This document shows positions 55,356 to 64,000 of a stretch of DNA of 64,000 bases, in pieces (the stretch's first letter is position 1; the number at the start of each line of letters is the position of its first letter). A program made the position numbers and the translations under genes. This DNA is from Agreia sp. COWG (GTDB taxonomy: Bacteria; Actinomycetota; Actinomycetes; Actinomycetales; Microbacteriaceae): contig NZ_LR882035.1 of assembly GCF_904528075.1 (NCBI RefSeq), forward strand, positions 2,666,001-2,730,000. Reading direction: 5' to 3'. The notes beneath the pieces were generated by a model that searched no databases, was not told the origin of the DNA, and saw only the letters and a list, made by a program, of their open reading frames with translations.

Positions 55356-56252
55356 TTAGAAGACAGTGATGGCGGCCTTCGTCGTGACGGTGTCGTAGAC
55401 GCCTTCGAGGTCGCCTCCCGACTTGCAGGTGACGTCGACGTAGACGCCACCGTCGATCGTGCCGAACGCGCGTCCCGCCAGCTTCCAGATGGAGCCGTCG
55501 GCGTCGGTGCCCTGCATGAGCAGGGTGTCGACGGTTCCTGAGCCTTCGAAGTTGTAGGCCATCGAGCTGTCGGTGGCCTTGGACGTGATGGTCCCCGCAT
55601 CGGTATTGAGCACGACGGCGAGGAACTCGGCCGTGGTCGCCCTGTCATCACCGGCGGTGACGGGAACCTGTCCGCCCAAGGCGCCCTGGTGGAACGAGAC
55701 CGTGCACAGGCCGGACGGGTCGAGGTAGGACCAGTTGCCGGCACCGTCGTCGGGCGACGACACCGTCCATGACAAATCGGTCACGAACGGGTCGGTGAAC
55801 TGGGCCTGGCTGCTGGCAGCGAGCTCGCTGCCCGCAGCGAAAGTCAGATCGCCCGACAGAACGTCGGACGGCTCGGTGGGGCTGGGCACCGAGGTGGAGT
55901 AGTAGTTGTCGTCGTAGTTGTTGGCCGTGGCCGCGAAGATACCGACCCCGGCGATGAGCATGAAGATGAGCACGGCGGCGAAGATCAGGGCCGACAGGAT
56001 GCCGAGATAGCCGAGCACCAGGCCGGTGATGGCGAGGCCGCGGCCCTTCTCGCCCGTGCGCTTGATCTGGCCGAGCGCCATGTGCCCGGTGATCACGGCG
56101 ACCAGCGAGACGAAGAACGCGGACACCAGCGAGATGATGGCGAGCACGTTGTACTTGTCCGCCGGAGGCGGAGCATAACCGCCGCCCTGAGGCGGGTTGT
56201 ACGGCGCAGACGAATACGCAGGAGGTGTGGGGGGAACTGGCGGCTGACTCAT
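55356..56252 (-). CDS. DUF4190 domain-containing membrane protein
   Basis: This 298-residue protein has a Pro/Tyr-rich N-terminus (PPVPPTPPAYSSAPYNPPQ), then the DUF4190 two-helix unit (NVLAIISLVSAFFVSLVAVITGHMALGQIKRTGEKGRGLAITGLVLGYLGIL). A third hydrophobic part and an external domain with two Cys (GLCTVSF and VTCKSGG) follow. Function is unknown. The start MSQPPVPPTPP is typical of the family. Confidence 0.85.
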   Translation of the reverse strand: MSQPPVPPTPPAYSSAPYNPPQGGGYAPPPADKYNVLAIISLVSAFFVSLVAVITGHMALGQIKRTGEKGRGLAITGLVLGYLGILSALIFAAVLIFMLIAGVGIFAATANNYDDNYYSTSVPSPTEPSDVLSGDLTFAAGSELAASSQAQFTDPFVTDLSWTVSSPDDGAGNWSYLDPSGLCTVSFHQGALGGQVPVTAGDDRATTAEFLAVVLNTDAGTITSKATDSSMAYNFEGSGTVDTLLMQGTDADGSIWKLAGRAFGTIDGGVYVDVTCKSGGDLEGVYDTVTTKAAITVF

Positions 56253-56440
56253 GGTTAGAATCCTAGGCCGCAGGTGCCCACCGGGTCACGCAGAAGTCTG
56301 TTGCGCCATCCGCATATTTCGCGCGCCGATATGCCCGCTCGCCGCAGTTATTCGACGCCAGGGGCATGAATATGTCCGAGAATCCCCCGTAGCCTCGAGA
56401 CCAACGCACGCAATCCTCGAATTGGATCGGAGGTTCCCCC

Positions 56441-57889
56441 ATGCCCAGCACAACGACCACGCAGTATGTCGTTCCCGCGATCGGCGACGAGCCCGAGGTC
56501 GTGGAGGACCCCGCGGCGGCAGACACGTCGGCGGCCTGGCTCTCGTTGAAGGCCGCTGCGATTGAGCTGCAGGGCTTTCAGTCCAAGGACGGCTCGGTGC
56601 CCGACACGGCCGATCACGAGAGAGCGACCGAGCTCGTCGCCGTGATCTCGTCATGCATCGCGGCCCTGGCCCCCGCATTCCCTCACGACGCCGAGTACCA
56701 CACGAAGGTACTCGCAGACTTCGCCCGCTGGGCGGGCGAGGGCTTCGGCGTACCCGACTTCCTCGACTCCCTCGTGGCGTTCCGACCCGAACTGCACCGC
56801 GAGAACGGCATCCGGCACCTCGTCGTCTTTCCGATGACCACCCAGAACGGATCGCCGTCGCGACTGGTCGAGGCCGTGCTCATCGAGGTGATCTGGCCCG
56901 AGTTCGTGGCCGAGCTCGAGGCGGGCGACTACTCGAACGCCCTCTTCGTGCCCATACGCTTCGTGGACTTCACCCCCGGCTACGACACCAACTCGGCCGT
57001 GCTCTTCCCCGAGACGGTCGCCACGCGCAGTATCCCCACCTTCACCTGGGGCGCCATCTTCGCCGATCGGGAGGCGGCCCGCTTCCGCACCGTGGTGCGG
57101 GCGGCGGCCGATGTGACCCGGCTCGAGCTGCCCGAAGACGCGGAGCGCCTGCTCACGGACCAGGCCCTGGCCGAGCGAACCTTCGTCATGTGGGACCTCA
57201 TCCACGACCGCACCCACATGCGCGGGGATCTGCCCTTCGATCCGTTCATGATCAAGCAGCGCATGCCTTTCTTCCTCTACTCGCTGGAAGAGCTTCGCTG
57301 CGACCTCACCGCGTTCCGCGAGGCGGTGCGCATCCAGAGGCGCATCGAGGCGCTGCCCTCGGGCGAGGTGTCGGATGCCGATGCGCACCTTCTCGAACAC
57401 GCAAGACTCGTGCAGTACGCGGTCTTGTTCGACCGCATCTTCCGCTTCGCCCTCACCGGCTCGCGCGTGCGCAACTACGACGGCCTCGGCGGGCAGCTGC
57501 TGTTCGCGTGGCTGCACCAGCACCACGTGCTGCACTGGACCGACACGAAGCTCACGATCGATTGGCCCGAGGTCGCCGACAGCGTGCTCGAGCTGGGAAC
57601 TCAGATCGAGGAGCTCTACTGGCGCTCGATCGACCGACCCAAGGTCGCGCACTGGCTGGCCGCCTACGAGCTGGTCACCCGAACGGTGACGCCGAACCCC
57701 GCATCCGTGTGGGCGCGCGGGCCGCAGGCTCTGCCGCTCGACGGGCCCCCGCGCGGCCTGACGGACGCCGTGCTCGACGACGAATTTCCGCTGTCGATGT
57801 TCTATGAGGCGCTCGGCAAGAAGATCGGTGGCGTGATCGCGTCGACCGAAGGCATGACGGGCGCGTCCGACTCCGTCGGCGAGCGCTGA
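56441..57889 (+). CDS. DUF6421 family protein
   Basis: This 482-residue soluble protein belongs, as far as I recognise it, to the actinobacterial DUF6421 family. Notable stretches are WGEGF-like RWAGEGFGVPDFLDSLVAF, VRFVDFTPGYDTNSAVLFPETVA, and MWDLIHDRTHMRGDLPFDPFMIKQRMPFFLYSLEELRCDL. The last holds HDRTH (an HxxxH) plus an EE pair, which could bind a metal, but this is conjecture. An SDR gene follows after about 110 bases, suggesting a shared pathway. GGAGG lies upstream of the ATG. Confidence 0.75.
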   Translation: MPSTTTTQYVVPAIGDEPEVVEDPAAADTSAAWLSLKAAAIELQGFQSKDGSVPDTADHERATELVAVISSCIAALAPAFPHDAEYHTKVLADFARWAGEGFGVPDFLDSLVAFRPELHRENGIRHLVVFPMTTQNGSPSRLVEAVLIEVIWPEFVAELEAGDYSNALFVPIRFVDFTPGYDTNSAVLFPETVATRSIPTFTWGAIFADREAARFRTVVRAAADVTRLELPEDAERLLTDQALAERTFVMWDLIHDRTHMRGDLPFDPFMIKQRMPFFLYSLEELRCDLTAFREAVRIQRRIEALPSGEVSDADAHLLEHARLVQYAVLFDRIFRFALTGSRVRNYDGLGGQLLFAWLHQHHVLHWTDTKLTIDWPEVADSVLELGTQIEELYWRSIDRPKVAHWLAAYELVTRTVTPNPASVWARGPQALPLDGPPRGLTDAVLDDEFPLSMFYEALGKKIGGVIASTEGMTGASDSVGER

Positions 57890-58000
57890 CGGCGTACCCA
57901 CCGGTCGTACGCAGCCGTGCGAACAGTAGTGCCGTGTAGCGGTGCATACTGACCGCACGGGTAATACCCGCAGGACTGATCACGACGAGTGGGAGACATC

Positions 58001-58726
58001 ATGGGCGTTTCGGGCCGGGTCGTTGTTGTGGCGGGGGCTACCAGCGCGTCAGGCGTTGCGACCTCTCGGGCCCTTCTCTCGGCGGGGGCGGTCGTCGTGG
58101 CGGTCGGGTCCAATGTCGAGAGATTGAGCGCCTTCGAGCGGTCCGTGCCAGGGGCATCCACCCGGGCGTGCGATCTCTCGAACCTTTCGGCGGTGACCGA
58201 GCTGGCCGCATCCGTCGTTCGCGATTTCGGCTCCGTCGACGGACTGATCCACCTCGTCGGCGGCTGGCGCGGAGCATCCGGCCTCACCGCGCAGAGCGAC
58301 GACGACTGGTCCGCGATGGAATCGGGATTCACGACGCTGCGGAACACCTCGCGGGCGTTCTTCGACGCGCTCGTCGCCAGCGAGGCCGGGCGGCTCGCGA
58401 TCGTCTCGTCAAGCGCCGTCGACAGGCCGACCGCCGGCGGGGCGAGTTATGCGGCGGCGAAGGCTGCCGCCGAGAGCTGGGTGCGCTCCGTCGCCGACGG
58501 ATTCCGCCGCGCCCAGTCGGGCAACAAAGATGTCGCGAGCGAGCAGCGCGCGGCGGCGGTGCGTTTCGTGATCACCGCGTTCGTCGACGAAGACATGCGG
58601 CGCAGCAGCCCCGAGAAGTCATTCGCGTCGTTCACCGACGTGGATGCCTTCGGCGCCGCAGTCGTGGAGCTCTGGGCGGCCGAGGCGGCCGGCCTCAACG
58701 ACAGCCGCATCTCGCTCGTACCCTAG
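58001..58726 (+). CDS. SDR family NAD(P)-dependent oxidoreductase
   Basis: This 241-residue short-chain dehydrogenase has the nucleotide motif VVVVAGATSASGVATSRAL at its N-terminus, the LVGG segment after strand 4 (HLVGGWRGAS), and catalytic Tyr150 and Lys154 in GASYAAAKAAAESW, with Ser residues in IVSSSAVDRP. GGGAGA precedes the chosen ATG; an ATG four codons earlier is weaker. The substrate is unknown. It follows the DUF6421 gene. Confidence 0.88.
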   Translation: MGVSGRVVVVAGATSASGVATSRALLSAGAVVVAVGSNVERLSAFERSVPGASTRACDLSNLSAVTELAASVVRDFGSVDGLIHLVGGWRGASGLTAQSDDDWSAMESGFTTLRNTSRAFFDALVASEAGRLAIVSSSAVDRPTAGGASYAAAKAAAESWVRSVADGFRRAQSGNKDVASEQRAAAVRFVITAFVDEDMRRSSPEKSFASFTDVDAFGAAVVELWAAEAAGLNDSRISLVP

Positions 58727-58783
58727 ATCTGCGGCTTGGCAAGGGGGCAGACGCCGCCCGCCGCCGCCCGTAGCGTGACCACC

Positions 58784-59029
58784 ATGAGCTACGAGAAGAA
58801 CGACATCACCGATATGCCCGCCAGCGAACGCGACGCCGAGGCCAAGCAGGCCGAGGGCGTCGAAAGCAGCGCAGCCGTCGACTCCGACGTCGACGCCGCG
58901 GACGTTCTTGTTCTGCCCGGCACCGGAGGCCCCGACGACGTCGGAGACGTCGAGGTCGACCCGTCGGAGCTCAATCTGAGCGGAGACTCGATTCCCGGCC
59001 ACCCGAAGCCGGCCTCACACCCGCACTGA
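58784..59029 (+). CDS. Small acidic protein of unknown function
   Basis: This 81-residue protein is rich in Asp, Glu and Ala (AVDSDVDAADVLVLPGTGGPDDVGDVEVDPSEL) and ends HPKPASHPH. It has no Cys, membrane helix or known motif and is probably disordered. The start at MSYEKNDITDMP is supported by context only. It overlaps the 3' end of the convergent nuclease-helicase gene by 15 bases. Confidence 0.6.
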   Translation: MSYEKNDITDMPASERDAEAKQAEGVESSAAVDSDVDAADVLVLPGTGGPDDVGDVEVDPSELNLSGDSIPGHPKPASHPH

Positions 59030-62000
59030 CGCGCCAGACGACACGAGCCGGATGAACGCGCTGAGCTGGGCGAGGGCGGCCTCGGTCGCCGGCAGCGCGT
59101 CGGTGAGCGCGGGCGAGTAGACGAGGTAGGCGGCCCACTGCGCGCGGGAGATCGCCACGTTCAGCCGGTTGGCCATGAGTAGGAACTCGAGGCCACGCGG
59201 CACGTCTTCGGCGCTCGACGCGGCGAGCGAGACGATCGCGATGGCCGCCTCGCGCCCCTGGAACTTGTCGACCGTTCCCACTGGGACCCTGTCGAGGCCG
59301 GCGGCCGCGAGCGAGGAACGCAGCAGCTCGACCTGAGCGTTGTAGGGGGCGACGACGATGACGTCTTCTTGTTCGAGCGCGCGGATCACCCCTTCGGATA
59401 CCCAGTCGCGACCGAGCACGTCGACGACTCGAGCGACCACCACCTCGGCCTCCTCGGCCGACGAGGTCGAGTTGTCGACGTGGTGCACGGCGACCGGGTG
59501 CAGGCCCGGCTCGATTCCCGCGAGCGAGCGGTCAGAGGCGTGCGACACCAGTCGACCCTCGTATGAGAGCTGGGAGACGGGCGCGCAGACGGCCGGATGC
59601 ATGCGCCACGAGGTGGCCAGAAAGTAACCCAGCTCGGGCGGCAGCACGTCGTGGCCGGCCGAGAGCCAGCCCAACGCAGACTCGTCGACCGGCTCCGGAT
59701 GAGTGCCCTGGCTCACCTGCGGCAGCTGCTGCGGGTCGCCGAGCAGCAACAGCCGCTGCGCAGACACAGACGACGCGATCGTGGAGGCCAGCGAGAACTG
59801 GCCCGCCTCGTCGACGACGAGCAGATCGAGGGAACCCCGCGGTATGCGGCCCGCGTGGCTGAAGTCCCACGCTGTTCCCCCCACAACGCTGCCACCCTGC
59901 TGATCGACGAAGCGAGCGAACCCCGTGGGGGAGAGCGGGGTCCACTGCACCTCTTCGGCCGGGCCGGTCTTCGCCTTCTTGCCGACCCGCGAGGGCTCGA
60001 CGCCGGCCTTCAGCACGCCGCGCAGCATGTTCTCGACCGCGGCGTGCGACTGGGCGACGACTCCGATGCGCCAGCCGTGTTCGCGCACGAGGCGCTCGAT
60101 CACGCGCGAGCCCGTGTAGGTCTTGCCCGTTCCGGGTGGGCCCTGCACGGCGAGGTAGGAGCGATCGAGCGTCAGCAGAGACGAGACGAGGGCCGAGGCC
60201 ACGTCTCCGACGCCCTCGGCATCTGGCACGACCGGGGCGAGGGGGCCCCGCGGCGGAACCCTGCGCAGCACGTCGTAAGCGGCATCCGGCAGCGGATCGG
60301 GATGCGCGTCGAGGATTCGCCGGCCCCACTCGGAGATCGCCCCGACCTGGGTTCCCGCGTTCGGTGGCGTGCCCGGCGCGAGCGCCATGGGCAGCTCGTC
60401 GTAGGGCGGCGCCTCGGCCTCGAGCCGCTCGTCGAGCACGATCGTGCCGTCGTCTGAGACCTCGATGACCTCGGCCCGGCTGTGGGCGGTGCGCGCGCCC
60501 GGCTCGCGACCGCGCAGGATGGGCGGGTACGGCTCGTCGTAGAGCACGAACGGCGTGTGGCCGATCTTGAACGAACTGCCCGGCGCGGGGGTGCCCGTGA
60601 GCCGGAGCCGACGCCGATCTGTGCGCTGGCGCCCCTCGCGGTACCAGTCTCGCTCGACCACGACATCGTCGATCACGAAGACGTCGCGCGTATCGGCCCA
60701 CTCGTCGACGGGGGCGGTGAGCCTGGCGTAGTGCTCCCACCAGAAGGACTTCTGCTCGCGCCGGTGATAGTCGATGGCGGCCGAGGCGAGCGCCAGCGCC
60801 GTGTCGTCGGCTGTGCGCTCGGCCAGGGGCACGGAGGCCGACAGCTCGGCCAGCTCGAGATACACGGGATCGGGGTCGCGGATCTCGATCTCGAGCGGCA
60901 CCCGGCCGCCCGCGGCGGCAACAGAGTCTCGAGGCACCGTGGCGGCGATGCCGAGCAGCCAGTCGCGCAGGCGCAGCGTGCTGATGCAGTCGTAGGTGTT
61001 GTAGCGGGCGATGTCGTCGAGCACGCGGGCCGAGCCCTCGGCGTCTTTGGCGGCGAGCAGCTCGCGCGAGCGCACGTATTCGGCGATGGAGTCGGCCGCA
61101 TTGGCAACGCCGGCCCGCTCGGTCTCGCCCATGTAGAGCGGCTCGAGCTTCTTGAGCGAGTAGCTGTGCGTTCCGACGACGAGCCCTTGCCGCACCACCG
61201 GGTAGAGGTCGACGAGCACGTTGTTTCGCAGCAGATCGTCGACCTGCTCTTCGCCGACGCCGTGCCTGGCCGCGAGGCTGAGCAGGTGCGTGCGCTCGTA
61301 GGCGGCGTAGTGATAGATGTGCATCAGCGGATGCTCGGCCCTGCGCTCGGCGACGTAGGCGAGAAAGTCGACGAGGGCCCGCTTCTCTTGGGCCAGATCA
61401 TGGGCCCAGAAGGCGACGAACGTCTCGTCTGGCTCGACGAGGCCGAACAGGTAGTCGAGGCCCCAGGCCGCACCCTCCTGATAGAGCGGGTCGCCCTCGA
61501 AGTCGAAGAAGATGTCGCCGGCATCGGGCTGCGGGAGCCCGGCGAGCATGGCGGCATTCGAGATCTCCCATGCGATGGCCTGGCCGGCCGGCGGGGTCGC
61601 CAGCTGCACCCTGGCCTGCGCCGACAGCTTCGCGAGTGTCGTCTGGGCGAGGCCCGGCACGCTGCCTGATGCCGAGGCGAGTTCGTCGATGCTGCGGATG
61701 CCGGCCGCGCGCAGCTGGGCCCGCTGCGTGAGCCGCATTCCCGCAACGAGCAGGACGTCGCGGTGCAGCTCGACCTGCTCGGAGCAGGCTGCGCAGCGCC
61801 CGCAGGCCGCGTAACGCGGATCGCCCCATGCGGTGGGCGCGGAATCGGCCACGCGGTCGTCGATGAGCTGCTGCAGCCGGTCTCGCCGGCGCTGATAGAC
61901 CGGCAGGATGTCGCGCAGCCGATGCGAGGTCGTCTCGCCCGTGCCGAGGATGAGGTGCACGGTCTCACCCGTGGCGATGCCGTTCTTCTGCAGCTGGTCG

Positions 62001-62455
62001 GCGTAAGCGGCGAGCTGCAGAAGCGCGGTGATCTTGGCCTTGCGGGCGAGCTTCGTGTCGTAGACGGAATACGACGCAATGTCTGAGCCCTCGTCGGTGC
62101 GCACGAGAAAGTCGGAGTAGCCGAGAAAACGCCCGTCGAAGAAGGCGCCCTGGAACACGACGGCCGCGCCCGCGCGCAGCGCCTCGAGCGTCTGGGCCGC
62201 TGCAACCGCGACCTGGTCGAAGGCGGGCCGCTCGATCTCGACGACCCCGCCCGCGGCCCGCAGTTGCTCGAGCGTGGCGAGCTCGTGCAGGTCGCCGAGG
62301 CCGGCCGTGCGCTTCAGCATCTCGTCTTCGGGCTCGACGACCGCCGGAATGCGCCCGAGCTTCGCGTCGAGCTTGCGCATCAGCGCCCACTCGCAGGCGG
62401 CCGCGGCGGTGAGGTCGCTGGCCGAATAGATCACCGTTTCACCAAGGAGAAACAT
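59015..62455 (-). CDS. TM0106-type RecB-like nuclease fused to SF1 helicase
   Basis: This 1,146-residue protein begins with a RecB-like nuclease (GYSDFLVRTDEG, then VYDTKLARKAKITALLQLAAYADQL near 131-150) whose Asp/xK core is kept. A Cys-rich stretch YAACGRCAACSEQ and an RNase H-like region (IFFDFEGDPLYQEGAAWGLDYLFG) follow. The C-terminal helicase has Walker A GPPGTGKTYTG (about 773), Walker B LLVVDEAGQ (about 878), GDPQQLPQVSQG and VDKFQGREAAIAIVSLA. It should unwind and cut nucleic acid. This fits repair or a defence-related role; the cellular task of the family is unclear. Confidence 0.9.
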   Translation of the reverse strand: MFLLGETVIYSASDLTAAAACEWALMRKLDAKLGRIPAVVEPEDEMLKRTAGLGDLHELATLEQLRAAGGVVEIERPAFDQVAVAAAQTLEALRAGAAVVFQGAFFDGRFLGYSDFLVRTDEGSDIASYSVYDTKLARKAKITALLQLAAYADQLQKNGIATGETVHLILGTGETTSHRLRDILPVYQRRRDRLQQLIDDRVADSAPTAWGDPRYAACGRCAACSEQVELHRDVLLVAGMRLTQRAQLRAAGIRSIDELASASGSVPGLAQTTLAKLSAQARVQLATPPAGQAIAWEISNAAMLAGLPQPDAGDIFFDFEGDPLYQEGAAWGLDYLFGLVEPDETFVAFWAHDLAQEKRALVDFLAYVAERRAEHPLMHIYHYAAYERTHLLSLAARHGVGEEQVDDLLRNNVLVDLYPVVRQGLVVGTHSYSLKKLEPLYMGETERAGVANAADSIAEYVRSRELLAAKDAEGSARVLDDIARYNTYDCISTLRLRDWLLGIAATVPRDSVAAAGGRVPLEIEIRDPDPVYLELAELSASVPLAERTADDTALALASAAIDYHRREQKSFWWEHYARLTAPVDEWADTRDVFVIDDVVVERDWYREGRQRTDRRRLRLTGTPAPGSSFKIGHTPFVLYDEPYPPILRGREPGARTAHSRAEVIEVSDDGTIVLDERLEAEAPPYDELPMALAPGTPPNAGTQVGAISEWGRRILDAHPDPLPDAAYDVLRRVPPRGPLAPVVPDAEGVGDVASALVSSLLTLDRSYLAVQGPPGTGKTYTGSRVIERLVREHGWRIGVVAQSHAAVENMLRGVLKAGVEPSRVGKKAKTGPAEEVQWTPLSPTGFARFVDQQGGSVVGGTAWDFSHAGRIPRGSLDLLVVDEAGQFSLASTIASSVSAQRLLLLGDPQQLPQVSQGTHPEPVDESALGWLSAGHDVLPPELGYFLATSWRMHPAVCAPVSQLSYEGRLVSHASDRSLAGIEPGLHPVAVHHVDNSTSSAEEAEVVVARVVDVLGRDWVSEGVIRALEQEDVIVVAPYNAQVELLRSSLAAAGLDRVPVGTVDKFQGREAAIAIVSLAASSAEDVPRGLEFLLMANRLNVAISRAQWAAYLVYSPALTDALPATEAALAQLSAFIRLVSSGASVRV

Positions 62456-62489
62456 GGATGCCTACGCCCCGCTTTCGTCAGCCCTCACG

Positions 62490-63818
62490 CTAGCGGTTAC
62501 CTCCGACACGGCTCCCCGGGGTGGCGGAATCGTCGATCGGGGGCCGGGTGGCCGACTCAGGTCCCTCCAGGGGCACGGCCGCAGAGCCGGCCGCGGGCAT
62601 CCGGATCGAATAGAGCGACGCGAGCAGGAAGAACACCGCGCCCACCCCGAAGGCCACGGGGAAGGAGAAGGCGTCGACGAGCGCGCCGGCCGCGAGCGGG
62701 CCCACGATGGCGCCGATGTCAGAGCTCATGGAGAAGACCGCGATGCCGCGACCGCCACGGCGGCCGACGACGTCGCCGACGGCAGCTGCGGGCGCGATGC
62801 CGAGAAACGCCGAGACCACGCCGTAGACGCTGAGCAGCACGGTGAGGGTGACGATGTCGCCGGTGAACGAGATGGCGACGGTCAACACCGCGGCGGCGGC
62901 CAGCGCGAAGACGAGGGCGCGCTTTCGACCGGCCCTGTCGATGTAGCGCGCGGCGGGGCCGAGGGCGAGCGTCTGGGCCACCGCGGCGATGGCGAAGGCG
63001 ATGCCGGTGAATGAGCTCGGGCCCTTGATGACCTCGACGACGATCACGGGAATCAGGGCGCTGCGCACCCCGAAGGAGTTCCAACCCTGGGCGAAGTTGG
63101 CGAGGCACGCCGCGCGGAATCGCACATCGCGCAGCACGTCGCGGAACGGTACGAGCGGATTCTCCGCAGCGTCGGCATCCGTGTCGGCACCCGCAGCGGC
63201 ACGCGCCGAACGGCCGGATGCGGGCCGCAGCAGCACGAGCCCGACCACCCCGGCCACGGCCAGCGTTGCCGCGTAGAAGAAGAACGGGGCGGTGAGGGAG
63301 ATCGTGGCCAGCAGCCCACCGATGGCGGGGCCGGTCATGCCTCCGATGAGGAAGCCGCCCTGGTAGAAGCCCACGGCGCGGGCCCGATGGGCGGCGCTGG
63401 TGGTGCCGAGCAGCAGGGTCATGGCAGCGACCGTGAACATGGCGGAGCCGATGCCGCCGACCCCGCGCAGGATGAGCAGGTGCGGATAGTCCGCAGCGAT
63501 GCCCACGAGTCCGCTCGACACAGCCACGATTCCGATGCCGACGGCCAATACGACGCGCTCCCCCGCGATGTCGATGAGCTTGCCCACGAACGGGCTGGCC
63601 ACCAGGCGCATGAGCGCGAAGGCCGACACGACGGCGCCCACCTCGGCGTAGCCCACTCCGAAGCTGCGAACGAACACGGGAAGCACGGGCACCACGACGC
63701 CGAAGCCCACCATGACGAAGAATGCGATGAGCCCGAGAACGTAGACGTCGCGGGAGAGACGCTCGCGGGGTTCGGCGGATGCGCCCCGCCGACGGAGGAA
63801 GGCGGGAAGGCGTGGCAC
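62490..63818 (-). CDS. MFS transporter
   Basis: This 442-residue major-facilitator protein has twelve predicted helices and the loop 2-3 region RLVASPFVGKLIDIAGERVVLAVG, matching the MFS G-x-x-x-D/R pattern. It starts at GTG. A cytoplasmic middle loop contains SARAAAGADTDADAAENP. It resembles drug-efflux MFS proteins (14 helices are not seen), but the substrate is unknown. It follows, on the same strand, the gene that ends at 63896. Confidence 0.85.
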   Translation of the reverse strand: MPRLPAFLRRRGASAEPRERLSRDVYVLGLIAFFVMVGFGVVVPVLPVFVRSFGVGYAEVGAVVSAFALMRLVASPFVGKLIDIAGERVVLAVGIGIVAVSSGLVGIAADYPHLLILRGVGGIGSAMFTVAAMTLLLGTTSAAHRARAVGFYQGGFLIGGMTGPAIGGLLATISLTAPFFFYAATLAVAGVVGLVLLRPASGRSARAAAGADTDADAAENPLVPFRDVLRDVRFRAACLANFAQGWNSFGVRSALIPVIVVEVIKGPSSFTGIAFAIAAVAQTLALGPAARYIDRAGRKRALVFALAAAAVLTVAISFTGDIVTLTVLLSVYGVVSAFLGIAPAAAVGDVVGRRGGRGIAVFSMSSDIGAIVGPLAAGALVDAFSFPVAFGVGAVFFLLASLYSIRMPAAGSAAVPLEGPESATRPPIDDSATPGSRVGGNR

Positions 63819-63895
63819 TAGCCAAGGCTACGCCGTGGGGGCGGCCGCCTGCCCCGCCGGCCGCCCCGCCGCCCGACGAGCCACCGGTCGCCTCG

Positions 63896-64000
63896 CTAGA
63901 GCGACTCGCCCAGCGTGATCGCCTCAGCCTCGACGACCCGGCTCTCCGTGTGCGCGGCATCCACCCTGGCGAGCGCCCTGCGACCGAGGAACGCGATCAG
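63896..64000 (-). CDS. 3' end of a gene continuing past the window
   Basis: An open frame enters from the right edge and ends at TAG, giving at least 34 residues: FLGRRALARVDAAHTESRV followed by VEAEAITLGESL. The G/C third-position pattern is consistent with coding. The fragment is too short to assign. It lies about 80 bases before the MFS start on the same strand. Confidence 0.5.
   Translation of the reverse strand: MIAFLGRRALARVDAAHTESRVVEAEAITLGESL

Overview
The window is about 64 kb of high-GC DNA from the chromosome of an actinomycete, most likely a member of Microbacteriaceae. Supporting signs are the strong G/C bias at third codon positions, frequent GTG starts, the actinobacterial families DUF3151, DUF1206, DUF6421 and septum-formation, LAxTG-type sortase signals, the PurS/PurQ/PurL form of FGAM synthase and a SufS-SufU pair. 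Coding density is high. No gap without a gene exceeds about 300 bases. I see no rRNA, tRNA, CRISPR array, insertion sequence or prophage.

Layout. 1-2.3 kb: the end of a sucrase/ferredoxin-like gene and purF. 2.3-9.5 kb: a heme-uptake locus, with a large HtaA-domain cell-wall protein divergent from hmuTUV plus a membrane-anchored surface protein, around a near-consensus DtxR/IdeR iron box. 9.5-12 kb: a two-module VOC protein preceded by a perfect 12-bp palindrome, and an acyl-CoA ligase. 12-17.4 kb: purS-purQ and purL, with sufS-sufU between them on the other strand. 17.5-19.8 kb: a WXG100-like putative type VII substrate followed by three small unknown genes, the last a 45-residue protein that is almost only a LAQTG sorting signal. 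19.8-24.1 kb: chorismate mutase, Ohr, a GNAT acetyltransferase, purA, a Pr6Pr membrane protein and DUF3151. 24.2-27.8 kb: a TetR regulator, an ABC-ATPase-like protein that has lost its catalytic motifs, and a YhgE/Pip membrane protein, read as one operon. 27.9-32.6 kb: an Hsp90-family chaperone coupled to a 936-residue TPR protein.

32.7-42.6 kb: a membrane molybdopterin oxidoreductase, then a signalling and polysaccharide region. This contains a histidine kinase, a membrane protein with a broken GGDEF domain, a lipoprotein, a processive-type GT2 glycosyltransferase coupled to an HPt-like protein without the phospho-accepting His, an OmpR-type response regulator with a long Ala/Pro linker, a GH6 endoglucanase and a TrmH methyltransferase. 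42.6-44.6 kb: mntH-mntR with a perfect 24-bp operator. 44.7-56.3 kb: mixed housekeeping and envelope genes (HAD phosphatase, DUF1206, a LANTG surface protein, septum-formation protein, pyrE, exonuclease III, AEC transporter, OafA-type acyltransferase and several small genes). 56.4-64 kb: DUF6421 with an SDR, a small acidic protein, a TM0106-type RecB-like nuclease-helicase, an MFS transporter and the 3' end of another gene.

The best candidates for new biology are the Hsp90-TPR operon, the GT2/GH6 locus with two apparently inactive signalling domains, the WXG100 cluster with its stand-alone sorting signal, and the pseudo-ATPase paired with YhgE/Pip. All functions are read from motifs, since no database search was possible.
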